From: Desulfobacteraceae bacterium
Lineage (GTDB): Bacteria; Desulfobacterota; Syntrophobacteria; Syntrophobacterales; Syntrophobacteraceae
Direction of reading: 5' to 3'
Length of the DNA: 41,667 bases
Assembly: GCA_021372635.1 (NCBI GenBank)
Contig: JAJFUA010000094.1
Location: forward strand, 1 to 41,667
In this document: positions 8,673 to 15,975 of the stretch, one piece after another
Numbering within the stretch: position 1 is the stretch's first letter
Layout of the letters: the number at the start of each line of letters is the position of its first letter
Translations under genes and position numbers: made by a program
Notes under the pieces: generated by a model
What the model was told of the DNA's origin: nothing
The model's database searches: none
The model's input: only the letters and a program-made list of their open reading frames with translations

Positions 8673-8834
8673 TCATTTTTTGGTATTCGTAGTCGCTGCG
8701 TCCTTTTTTCCGGAATCCCCGATTCCGCAGGAAGAGGACATTCAGGTGGGCACACCCATCCTTGGCAAGACCCATCGATTCAGGACCACCCAGGCAACGA
8801 CCACTCCCACGACGATCAAAACGTTCCAGAACAT
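8673..8834 (-). CDS. Putative 53-aa membrane selenoprotein (in-frame UGA at residue 31)
   Basis: The ATG at 8834 has a near-perfect GGAGG six bases upstream. The product starts MFWNVLIVVGVVVAWVVLN, a single transmembrane helix, continues RWVLPRMGVPT, meets UGA (8742-8744), and continues MSSSCGIGDSGKKDAATTN to a stop just before a terminator. Without readthrough it would be a 30-aa peptide. The UGA lies in a U-x4-C arrangement right after the helix, a plausible redox or metal site. A SECIS-like hairpin follows. The second gene of an operon behind an FmdB zinc-ribbon gene. Read as a selenoprotein because the same window has a clear selenocysteine hdrA. Function unknown; a Cys-containing homologue would settle it. 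Confidence 0.62.
8711..8727 (-). promoter_or_regulatory. Candidate bacterial SECIS hairpin of the small selenoprotein gene
   Basis: A 7-bp perfect stem CGGAATC / GATTCCG closes a GGG loop that starts 21 nt after the UGA at 8742-8744. An outer UCCU / AGGA helix can form across an internal loop. G in the first loop positions and this distance fit bacterial SECIS rules. Found by eye. Confidence 0.55.
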
Positions 8835-8928
8835 ATGCAACCTCCTGCAGGACGCGGCCCCCGGCCGCATTCCGGCCGAAAGGCCGGCGTCCAGGCGAAC
8901 CCGGCAACCTGCCGGGCAGGCTTCACGC

Positions 8929-9135
8929 TCAGCTGAATCCTCCTGTCTTCGGGCTGCTGCAGCCGGACTTCAGCGTCCCGCCCCCGCCGCTGGTACTCGA
9001 GAAACAGGATGGAAGCCGCTCGATTCGTCCACCGCCGCAACGCGGACACCGAACCGACTCCTTCTCCTCCGTATTCAGGAGGAGCGACTCGAATTCACAG
9101 TTGCACTCCCTGCAACTGTACTCGTAGATGGGCAT
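8929..9135 (-). CDS. FmdB-family zinc-ribbon protein
   Basis: A 68-aa protein beginning MPIYEYSCRECNCEFE, with CxxC at residues 8-11 and a second CPRC near 30-33, the four-Cys zinc ribbon of the FmdB (regulatory protein FmdB/CxxC_CXXC_SSSS) family. The tail is Ser/Gly-rich (SSTSGGGG) with one more Cys, as is typical. The start has AAGGAG nine bases upstream. The gene is first in a two-gene operon with the small selenoprotein, 94 bp apart; the gap contains two GC hairpins (8874-8889 and 8900-8916). Exact role unknown; the family is linked loosely to gene regulation or metal handling. Confidence 0.88.
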   Translation of the reverse strand: MPIYEYSCRECNCEFESLLLNTEEKESVRCPRCGGGRIERLPSCFSSTSGGGGTLKSGCSSPKTGGFS

Positions 9136-9228
9136 GAAAACTGCTCCTTCAAAATGATTGTCCGTACATTTTCCCCCGCTCGCTGCCATCCACCGCGTCT
9201 CGGCGGGTACACCTGCCGAGTATTTGAG

Positions 9229-9256
9229 ATTATAATACCTGGGTGACGCAGGGCAA
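9229..9256 (-). promoter_or_regulatory. Candidate sigma70 promoter for the FmdB-selenoprotein operon
   Basis: Minus-strand -35 TTGCCC (9251-9256) and perfect -10 TATAAT (9229-9234), spacer 16 bp, about 95 bp upstream of the FmdB start codon. Confidence 0.55.
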
Positions 9257-9328
9257 GGCCCATACCACGGCGATTTGGAAGGGCGGGCAGGATCCCGCCC
9301 CTGGGCCGCAGCCGGGTTTTTTCTCGAA

Positions 9329-9357
9329 TTGACAAGCGGGGAGATACCCTTTAAGGT
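9329..9357 (+). promoter_or_regulatory. Candidate sigma70 promoter for the Mrp gene
   Basis: Perfect -35 TTGACA (9329-9334) followed after 17 bp by a weak -10 TAAGGT (9352-9357), about 58 bp upstream of the Mrp start. Divergent from the FmdB promoter. Confidence 0.45.
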
Positions 9358-9414
9358 GTCTAATTCCGATTTTTCCGTTTTTTCTTTCCGATTCAGACGA
9401 GGAGCAAACACAGA

Positions 9415-10299
9415 ATGAAATCTTGCGATCCCAAGTCGTGTGCGAGTTGCACCAGCAAGGGCAAAGGATCCCGCGAAGAGGTGGTCCACTGCAAGCTGAT
9501 GAGCATCAAGCACAAGTTGATCGTCATGAGCGGCAAAGGCGGCGTGGGGAAGAGCAGCGTCGCCACATATCTCTCCCTGGCCCTGGCCATGAAGGGTTAC
9601 AAGGTGGGCCTGATGGATATCGATCTCCACGGTCCAAGTATTCCGAGAATGCTGGGGCTGCACGGCGTGCTGAACATCACCCCGGACAACCAGATCAAGC
9701 CGCACGAATACCGTCCCAACCTCAAGGTCGTCTCCATCGAATCGATGCTCGAAGACACCGATTCCGCCGTCATCTGGCGCGGTCCCCTCAAGCACGGGGT
9801 CATCCTGCAGTTCCTCGCGGACTGCACCTGGGGCGAACTCGATTTCCTGGTGGTCGACTGTCCTCCGGGAACCGGCGACGAACCGCTGAGCATCGCGAAA
9901 CTGATCCCCGACGCCCGTGCCATTATCGTAACGACTCCCCAGGAAGTCGCGCTTTCCGACGTTCGGAAGTCCATCAACTTCTGCCGGAAAGTGAACCTGG
10001 AAATGGCGGGCCTCGTGGAAAACATGGCCGGCCTTTTCTGCCCGCACTGCCAGGGGTTCATCCCCATCTTCAGGACCGGCGGCGGGAAAAAGACGGCCGA
10101 TCTCATGGACATCCCCTTTCTGGGTTCCCTCCCCTTCGACCCCGCCGTGGTGGAAGGCGGCGATGCCGGACGGCCCGTCCTGGAAGACGACGGAGATTCC
10201 CCGTTCAAAAAATCGGTGCTGCAATTCGCGGAATCGGTCGTGGGCAGGCTCAGAATGACGGCCATCGTGAAAGAACCCGAAGAAAAAACCGTTCACTAG
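9415..10299 (+). CDS. mrp: Mrp/NBP35-family iron-sulfur cluster carrier ATPase
   Basis: A 294-aa cytoplasmic P-loop protein. The deviant Walker A GKGGVGKS is at residues 40-47, DIDLHGPS (switch) near 69-76, and VVDCPPGTGDE near 147-157. The N-terminus has Cys 4, 9, 12 and 26 and the C-terminal CPHC (209-212) is the conserved bridging Fe-S motif. It assembles and hands [4Fe-4S] clusters to apoproteins, which suits a genome rich in ferredoxin-type enzymes such as HdrA. The start has GAGGAG ten bases upstream. The transketolase gene follows after 20 bp and may be co-transcribed. Confidence 0.92.
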   Translation: MKSCDPKSCASCTSKGKGSREEVVHCKLMSIKHKLIVMSGKGGVGKSSVATYLSLALAMKGYKVGLMDIDLHGPSIPRMLGLHGVLNITPDNQIKPHEYRPNLKVVSIESMLEDTDSAVIWRGPLKHGVILQFLADCTWGELDFLVVDCPPGTGDEPLSIAKLIPDARAIIVTTPQEVALSDVRKSINFCRKVNLEMAGLVENMAGLFCPHCQGFIPIFRTGGGKKTADLMDIPFLGSLPFDPAVVEGGDAGRPVLEDDGDSPFKKSVLQFAESVVGRLRMTAIVKEPEEKTVH

Positions 10300-10319
10300 A
10301 GGGAGGGATCGTCGCGGTC

Positions 10320-12272
10320 ATGTTCAGCATATCTTTCGGACAATCATCCTTGTCAGAGGAACAGCGCGGGGCACTGCACGACATGTGGCTGCGCTGCATG
10401 CGCCGCATCATCGTAAGCACCACTCTCGCCGGGAGCGGACACCCGGGAGGATCCATGTCCTCCCTGCACTTTCTGCTGATGCTCTACAGCACGCTGCGCC
10501 ACAACCCGGAAAATCCCTGCTGGCCCGGCCGCGACCGGCTGCTCGCGAGCATGGGACACGTGAGCCCGGGCGTATACGCCGTCCTCTCCGAATTCGGCTA
10601 TGTCCGCGAGGAAGACGTCTGTTTGCAGTTCAGGCGAGCGGGCTCCCCCTTCACCGGTCACGTGGAGTGCTGCGTGCCCGGGGTCGAGTGGAATACCGGC
10701 AACCTGGGCCAGGGGCTGTCCGCGGGAGCCGGTATGGCGCTGGGATTCAAGCTGCGGGAAGTCCCCAACCGGGTGGCCGTGCTGATGGGAGACGGGGAGC
10801 AGCAGAAAGGGCAGATTGCCGAAGCGCGCAGGTTCGCCGTCAAGTACGAACTGGGCAATCTCTTTTGCGTGATCGACAGAAATCGCCTCCAGATCGGAGG
10901 CAGGACGGACCTCGTGATGCCCCAGTCCGTACGGGCCGATTACCATGCGGCCGGATGGAACGTCATCTCCGTGGAAGACGGAAACGACTTCGAACAGGTT
11001 TTCCAGGCGCTGCGGAGGGTCCATGCGAAGGAGGTCGACCGGCCCGAACTGCCCACGGCCATGGTGGCGCGAACGATCATGGGCAAGGGCGTCTCGTTCA
11101 TGGAAGACAACGCCAAGTATCACGGTTCCCCCTTGAGCGCAGACGACGCCGCCAGGGCTTTTGAAGAACTCGGACTCGAAAACCCCATCCCGGAACTTGG
11201 CGCAAAAAGGAAAAACATCCCGGTTTGCCGGGACCATTTCCATGCCGAAACCATCTACCCCAGTATCGAAACCGGGGAACCCAGAACCTACTCCCCCGGC
11301 ATGATGACCGACAATCGCTCCGCCTACGGCAACGCGCTGGAAGACCTCGCCCGTTTGAACAACTCCGGCGCGGCGCCCAAGGTGCTCGGGTTCAGTTGCG
11401 ATCTGGAAGGTTCCGTCAAGATGCAGGGATTCCACAAGGTCTCGAAAAACGCCTTCTTCGAATCGGGCATCCAGGAGCACCACGCGGCCACCATGGCCGG
11501 CGCGATCAGCAAGGAGGGGTTCGTTCCCTTCTTCAGCACCTTCGGCGTGTTCGCGGTGTGCGAAACCTACAATCAGCATCGTTTGAGCGACATCAACCAG
11601 ACGAATCTGAAGATCGTTTCCACCCACGTCGGCCTGGACGTCGGCGAAGACGGCCAGACCCACCAGTGCATCGACTACATCGGTCTCCTGCAAAACCTGT
11701 ACGGGTTTTCCATCTTCATGCCCGCAGACCCGAACCAGACGGACCGGATCGTCCGCTACGCAGCCGCCCGCCAGGGCAACTGTTTCGTCGGGATGGGACG
11801 CTCCAAGACGCCCGTCATCCTGGACGAGGCGGGAAATGCGGCTTTCGCAGGGAACTACGAATTCGTGCCGGGAAAAGCGGACCGGCTGCGGAAGGGCAAC
11901 CGCGGGGCCATCATGAGCTACGGCGCGCTTCTGAACCAGGCCGTCCTGGCCCGGGATGCGCTGCTCCGGGAACACGGCATGGAACTCTCGTTGCTGAATT
12001 TCGCCTCCATCAAGCCGCTGGACACCGATGCCATTATCGAAGCCGCCCGGACCGGGCTCATCGTCACCGTGGAGGACCATCACGTGGATACGGGGCTGGG
12101 TGTAAAAGTGGCGACCGCACTCGCCGACGCGCAGGTACCCTGCCGGCTCGTACGGCTGGGGGTCAGGCGCTACGGCCTCTCCGGCCCCCCCGCGGACCTC
12201 TACCGCATGGAAGGGATCGACGCGGAAGGGATCGTCAAAGCCGTACTGGAAGCCCGGCCAGCCGTTCGGTAA
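10320..12272 (+). CDS. tkt: Transketolase, full length
   Basis: A 650-aa thiamine-diphosphate enzyme of the pentose phosphate pathway. GSGHPGGS (38-45) and the ThDP/Mg motif MGDGEQQKGQ (156-165) with the downstream Asn (VIDRN, near 185) lie in the N-terminal domain. The pyrimidine domain contains ESGIQEHH with the conserved catalytic Glu, and a C-terminal transketolase domain ends VRRYGLSGPPADLY. Length is normal for the single-chain form. The start ATG at 10320 is only weakly supported by an upstream GAGGGAGGGA that lies a little far away. It follows the mrp gene closely. Its last 38 bp overlap, tail to tail, the gene on the opposite strand. Confidence 0.9.
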   Translation: MFSISFGQSSLSEEQRGALHDMWLRCMRRIIVSTTLAGSGHPGGSMSSLHFLLMLYSTLRHNPENPCWPGRDRLLASMGHVSPGVYAVLSEFGYVREEDVCLQFRRAGSPFTGHVECCVPGVEWNTGNLGQGLSAGAGMALGFKLREVPNRVAVLMGDGEQQKGQIAEARRFAVKYELGNLFCVIDRNRLQIGGRTDLVMPQSVRADYHAAGWNVISVEDGNDFEQVFQALRRVHAKEVDRPELPTAMVARTIMGKGVSFMEDNAKYHGSPLSADDAARAFEELGLENPIPELGAKRKNIPVCRDHFHAETIYPSIETGEPRTYSPGMMTDNRSAYGNALEDLARLNNSGAAPKVLGFSCDLEGSVKMQGFHKVSKNAFFESGIQEHHAATMAGAISKEGFVPFFSTFGVFAVCETYNQHRLSDINQTNLKIVSTHVGLDVGEDGQTHQCIDYIGLLQNLYGFSIFMPADPNQTDRIVRYAAARQGNCFVGMGRSKTPVILDEAGNAAFAGNYEFVPGKADRLRKGNRGAIMSYGALLNQAVLARDALLREHGMELSLLNFASIKPLDTDAIIEAARTGLIVTVEDHHVDTGLGVKVATALADAQVPCRLVRLGVRRYGLSGPPADLYRMEGIDAEGIVKAVLEARPAVR

Positions 12273-13068
12273 GGGAAAAGACCGCACGGGCAAGAAACGC
12301 CCCGTCGCAAAGCTTTTCGTTTTCCGGTCCCTCCGGCCCGCCCGCCATGCAGGACGGCAACCGGGGGGTGCCGGGGACCAGAAGCGCGCCGAGGTGCTGC
12401 GTCCGCCGCCCCTTCAGCAGCACAGGCCTCCAGCGGGCCCATCCCGGTTCGGCAAACTGAGCCAGCAGCAGCGCCTGCCGGTCCAGGCAACGCAGAATCC
12501 GGCGGATGTCGGGAACTACTCCGGCCCCCGCCCTTTCCAGGAATCGCATAAACCAGGCCGCATACTTTGCGGTGAGTTCCCTTTCCTTTCGAAATCGGGC
12601 CAGGATAGCGAAGTAGCCGTCCGGCTCCCCTACCCGGCCGACCCAGCACGCTTCCAGTTCGCTTTCCACCCAGTGATGGCACGGTCCCCGGGACAGGCCC
12701 AGCAGACGGCAGGGTCCTCCCGGGAGCGCGACGATGCTGTCGATCGCCGGGTGCCAGTAACCATCCGACAGCAGGTGTCCCGCCATTCCCAGCATCCATG
12801 CCCGCACGTCGGCGGGAAGACGATCGCCCTCCTCCATGAGCCATTCCCGGAAAAACGCCGCGCCCGCTTCTCCCTGGAGTCGGTGCAGGGCGCTTCCGAT
12901 ACCGGAGAGACGAAACGTGGGCATATCGTAGAACAGCATATCGGGAGATACGGCTCCCAGCAGGCAGGCGAATCTGAGTTCCCCGCAGGAGGCCGGCAGC
13001 CTGCCCGCAGCCTCCAGCATCCGAAGGCTTTCATCGGCAAGCAGCATATGAAGTCTTTCCTTGGGCAT
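12235..13068 (-). CDS. Zinc-dependent phospholipase C-like protein (PF00882 type)
   Basis: A 277-aa protein. FACLLGAVSPDMLFYD and GMAGHLLSDGYWHPAID carry the spaced His/Asp residues (H, D..., HLLSDG..HP) of the zinc-dependent phospholipase C/S1-P1 nuclease fold seen in many unannotated bacterial proteins. No signal peptide is seen, so it may be cytoplasmic. The ATG at 13068 has GGGAGA upstream and is preferred to a GTG at 13128. It is the third gene of a minus-strand operon behind the MEMO-AMMECR1 fusion. Its 3' end overlaps the transketolase gene by 38 bp. The substrate is unknown. Confidence 0.65.
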   Translation of the reverse strand: MPKERLHMLLADESLRMLEAAGRLPASCGELRFACLLGAVSPDMLFYDMPTFRLSGIGSALHRLQGEAGAAFFREWLMEEGDRLPADVRAWMLGMAGHLLSDGYWHPAIDSIVALPGGPCRLLGLSRGPCHHWVESELEACWVGRVGEPDGYFAILARFRKERELTAKYAAWFMRFLERAGAGVVPDIRRILRCLDRQALLLAQFAEPGWARWRPVLLKGRRTQHLGALLVPGTPRLPSCMAGGPEGPENEKLCDGAFLARAVFSLTERLAGLPVRL

Positions 13069-13134
13069 TCCACGGTTCTCCCGGATCATCTCTCGGCACG
13101 CCGGTCCATGCCGAAACGCCGCTTTCACGAAGAG

Positions 13135-13674
13135 CTATCGATTGCCGGTCTTATCCTGGAAGGCCACAATGGCGGCAGGGATCAGCTTCCGGACAACCGA
13201 CGACCGGTCCCCTTCGAAGGCGTTCTTATACTCCTCGTAGAGAGGGTGTCCTGAAAAGAGCTGCGGGACACTTCCCCGGAGCGTCGCGAAGCGGGTCGAA
13301 GCGCCGTCCGCCAGTTCGACCAGGGGAATATGGAAGGTGGGGTAGTCGTCGATCCAGCCGAGCCGGTGCATCGCCTGGAACCTGAGTTGGTCGAGCAGGA
13401 AGAGAGTGACGTCCATGACGGCCATTTTTGCGTTGTTTTCGAGGTGGTGGAACCGGGGTCCCCCGCCCAGCCCCTTGATGCCCATGATGAAATCGTAGAG
13501 GAGCATGGTGGACTCCTCACCGCCCCTTATCAGGACTTCCAGCGTCTTGTCGCTCAGATCCTTCAGGCAGGTCTCCCCGCCAAACGGCTCCGCAAAGCGC
13601 CGCGCCCACGCCAGAAATCCTTTTTTCGCCGCCAGCTTCCGGCGGTGCTTTTCCAGTTCCAGAATCTCTGCCAT
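13135..13674 (-). CDS. Conserved hypothetical protein
   Basis: A 179-aa protein starting MAEILELEKHRRKLAAKKGF. It is mostly helical by composition, with an N-terminal basic helix, a central LLYDFIMGIKGLG segment and FHHLENNAKMAVMDVTLFLLDQ. No cysteine motif or signal peptide. The start at 13674 has AAGGAGG four bases upstream. It lies between the MEMO-AMMECR1 gene (70 bp upstream) and the phospholipase-like gene (66 bp downstream), same strand, so likely one operon. I do not recognise the family; it reads like a real, charged, soluble protein. Confidence 0.75.
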   Translation of the reverse strand: MAEILELEKHRRKLAAKKGFLAWARRFAEPFGGETCLKDLSDKTLEVLIRGGEESTMLLYDFIMGIKGLGGGPRFHHLENNAKMAVMDVTLFLLDQLRFQAMHRLGWIDDYPTFHIPLVELADGASTRFATLRGSVPQLFSGHPLYEEYKNAFEGDRSSVVRKLIPAAIVAFQDKTGNR

Positions 13675-13744
13675 CCCGCCTCCTTCGACGGATGACACAA
13701 CCGTCGAGCCAGGATCTCCTCGGCCGGACCACGACGGCAACCCG

Positions 13745-15160
13745 TCAGAACACGTCGGCCGAGAATACATAGATTTCGGTTTCGGAGTCCTTCCAGGCAT
13801 CGAGCGGCAGTCCGGCCTTGCGGCAGGTCCACTCCAGGAACTCCCTGCGCCCCCAGCCATGTTCTTCGGCCACCTGGGGCAAAAGCAGCCCCGAATGATA
13901 GCCCCGCCGCACCAGCAGTCCGTGCCTGCCGATTTCGATCCGGGAGGGATCGTCGATCCGTTCCAGCGGCGTGAGCACCGAAAGCTCCAGGTCGATCTGT
14001 TCGAGTTCGCCGCGTTCGAGAGCGCAAAAGCGGGGATCGGAAAAGGCCGCCTGTATCGCCATTTCCCTGATCGTTACATGAAGCGGCTTCCGGCCCTCGA
14101 TCATTCCGATGCACCCCCGGAGTTCCCCTCCCTTGTGAAGGCAGACGAAAGCGCCCCGGAGTTCGTTGAGCTTCGGCGTGGAGGCGGGGATATCGGGCAT
14201 CGGCTCGCCCAGGCAGCGACTGCGGATCGCCTGGTACGCGATTTCCCGAAGCGTATCCTTCTCCTCCGGGGAAAGCCCCAGGTCGACGCCAACCTTTCGC
14301 GCTCCCTCTTTCGATTTCCGGCCGTTTTTTTCCTCTCCGTAGATTGCCGCGGCCATGTAGCCGACAACCCCGGACCTGTCCCCGGAAACGTCCCCCGAAT
14401 TCGCATAATGCAGAACGGCGGCCCGCTTCGCACCCAGTTCGCGCGCGGCGAACATCAGCGTCAGCATCGGCCCCAGGCCGCATGCCTCGCATTTTCCGTC
14501 TTCATGGGCTTCCAGAAGCCCCTCCGGATCAAAGGCACCGACACGATCCAGCACGGTTCGATCCAGCCGCACGGCCTCATTGTAAGGATGGTAGTGCGAC
14601 AGGTCCGTGCTGGCGACGATCAGGACGTCTCTTTCGCGGCACTCTTCGGCGATGATTGCGGCCAGTTCCCGGCAGGTTTTCACGGACTGGTCCCCCATGA
14701 TCACAGGAGTAATGCGAAAAGCCCCGACGACGACCTGCAGAAACGGGAGCTGGATCTCCAGGGAATGTTCCTGCGCCTCCGCGCCGGGCACGTAACCGAC
14801 GAGCGGCGCATGCGCCCGGAGAGCCCCCACCAGTTCCCGGTCCAGCGGGACGACTCCGAGCGGCGTCCGAAACCCGCCCAGGTGATAGACGCTGGCTCCG
14901 TGAAAAGCCGCCCGGTGACTCGGCGCGAGAATCAGGACCCGCTGACGCGGCCGGTCCTTCAGAAGCTTGTAGGCGTGAGCCGCTACCCCCCCCGAGTAAT
15001 AATAGCCGGCATGGGGAACGATCAATCCGACGAGGCTCCCGCTCGATGGCGCGGAAGACGCCCGGTCAAGGTATCTTTCCAGTTCAGCGCGCAACTGGTC
15101 CGGTTGGTCCGTATACCAGCTTCCGGCAATGACCGATTCGTGTATCTTCTCATCAGCCAT
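13745..15160 (-). CDS. MEMO-AMMECR1 fusion (AmmeMemoRadiSam system proteins B and A)
   Basis: A 471-aa fusion. The N-terminal 275 residues are a MEMO domain: GSWYTDQP, VPHAGYYYSGGVAAHAY with His50, LAPSHRAAFHG with His82, and STDLSHYHPY, matching the extradiol-dioxygenase-like fold. The C-terminal 180 residues are AMMECR1: LRGAFVCLHKGGELRGCIG and AAFSDPRFCAL. The two are usually joined by or next to a radical SAM protein of the AmmeMemoRadiSam set; none is visible in this window. The start has GGAGG five bases upstream. First gene of a minus-strand operon of three. Biochemical role unsettled; RNA or iron-dependent redox chemistry has been suggested for the family. Confidence 0.88.
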   Translation of the reverse strand: MADEKIHESVIAGSWYTDQPDQLRAELERYLDRASSAPSSGSLVGLIVPHAGYYYSGGVAAHAYKLLKDRPRQRVLILAPSHRAAFHGASVYHLGGFRTPLGVVPLDRELVGALRAHAPLVGYVPGAEAQEHSLEIQLPFLQVVVGAFRITPVIMGDQSVKTCRELAAIIAEECRERDVLIVASTDLSHYHPYNEAVRLDRTVLDRVGAFDPEGLLEAHEDGKCEACGLGPMLTLMFAARELGAKRAAVLHYANSGDVSGDRSGVVGYMAAAIYGEEKNGRKSKEGARKVGVDLGLSPEEKDTLREIAYQAIRSRCLGEPMPDIPASTPKLNELRGAFVCLHKGGELRGCIGMIEGRKPLHVTIREMAIQAAFSDPRFCALERGELEQIDLELSVLTPLERIDDPSRIEIGRHGLLVRRGYHSGLLLPQVAEEHGWGRREFLEWTCRKAGLPLDAWKDSETEIYVFSADVF

Positions 15161-15501
15161 GCGCCCCTCCTTCACTACACTCGCCTGCTGAAAAAGTTAA
15201 AGCAGCAAACTCCGGAACGCTCCGGCATGTAAAAGCCTTCTTGTAGCGGGTGCCGGCATCGCACCGCCTGTCGGCACGTCCCGCGGTTCGGGCAAAAACC
15301 GCCGTTCTTTGCGTTCAGATCATATTTTCCATTCATTATAAGCATTTAAGCATCTACCCACCACGGTGTCAACAAGCTTCTTCACCCTCCGGAGGCGTAT
15401 ACCCCCTGCCTCCTTCCAACGTAATGATTACCATTTTGAATATCAGGTTATGCAGGCGAGCACGGAGAAACGAGGCATTCGTCCAGGGGAGGTATGATCC
15501 C
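15161..15501. other. Intergenic region between divergent genes
   Basis: About 340 bp. AT-rich between 15310 and 15360, with an inverted repeat GTAAT-G-ATTAC at 15421-15431. Its right 30 bp belong to a repeat shared with 21066-21179. No gene seen. Confidence 0.4.
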
Positions 15502-15591
15502 ATGACCAACGAACAAAGAGCAAAGACGATCGTCGCCCGCAACGGTGAACCCTTGCGGTATAAGATACTCACTCTCGAACAGATCGGGAGA
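15471..15591 (+). repeat. Repeat copy A, start of a duplicated small gene
   Basis: This 121-bp segment covers the leader, ribosome site and first 30 codons of the gene at 15502. A clearly related copy lies at 21066-21179, starting with the same CGAGGCATTCG and ending with AGATCGGGAGA. Aligned by eye, most positions match, with a 7-bp deletion in the second copy. Confidence 0.75.
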
Positions 15592-15801
15592 TGGCGCGAA
15601 TGGCGCGACCCGGGGAGGGAATCCGGGCAGGAATGGGGAAATGGCGAGCGCGTTTACGCTTTCGAAGACGGAAGCGTGTATTTTGTGGACAGTGGATACC
15701 CGCTGCGGCAGGAATCCGCCACGGAGGCCGACGTCGTCCGATGGATCGATTTCCTTGACGGTTTTCGGCAAAAATGGGAATGCAGAACGTGCGCGGCATG
15801 A
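15502..15801 (+). CDS. Small hypothetical protein, intact copy of a duplicated gene
   Basis: A 99-aa protein starting MTNEQRAKTIVARNGEPLRY, with KILTLEQIGRW, then ERVYAFEDGSVYFVDSGYP and ending WECRTCAA (one CxxC). It is soluble, charged and has no signal peptide. GGGGAGG lies nine bases upstream. A broken paralogue exists about 5.6 kb to the right. Family not recognised. It is flanked by a hairpin at 15827-15865 and converges on the transporter gene. Confidence 0.7.
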   Translation: MTNEQRAKTIVARNGEPLRYKILTLEQIGRWREWRDPGRESGQEWGNGERVYAFEDGSVYFVDSGYPLRQESATEADVVRWIDFLDGFRQKWECRTCAA

Positions 15802-15826
15802 CCAGAATGCAGACAGCCGCTTCGGA

Positions 15827-15865
15827 CCGCCTCCGATGAGTCACGGCTGGACTCATCTTCGGCGG
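15827..15865. terminator. Hairpin between convergent genes
   Basis: An 8-bp perfect stem GATGAGTC / GACTCATC with a 7-nt loop, flanked by a symmetric 3-nt internal loop and a CCGCC / GGCGG outer helix. No U-tract. It could end transcription from both sides. Confidence 0.45.
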
Positions 15866-15975
15866 CCCTGGGCGGCTGGTTCAGCGAATCAGGGAATGAT
15901 TCTTGAAATCGAAACCACATCCATGAATCGCATATCATTCAGCTGCTACGGCTCTTCGAACAGCCCCAGCATCTC

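Noticed and set aside
9423-12272. Plus-strand frame of 949 codons covering mrp and tkt
   Set aside because: The first 299 codons are a frame-shifted shadow of mrp (Arg/Pro-rich); only the part from 10320 on is transketolase.
13068-13128. Longer start of the phospholipase-like protein at GTG 13128
   Set aside because: The extension has no ribosome site; ATG 13068 has GGGAGA.
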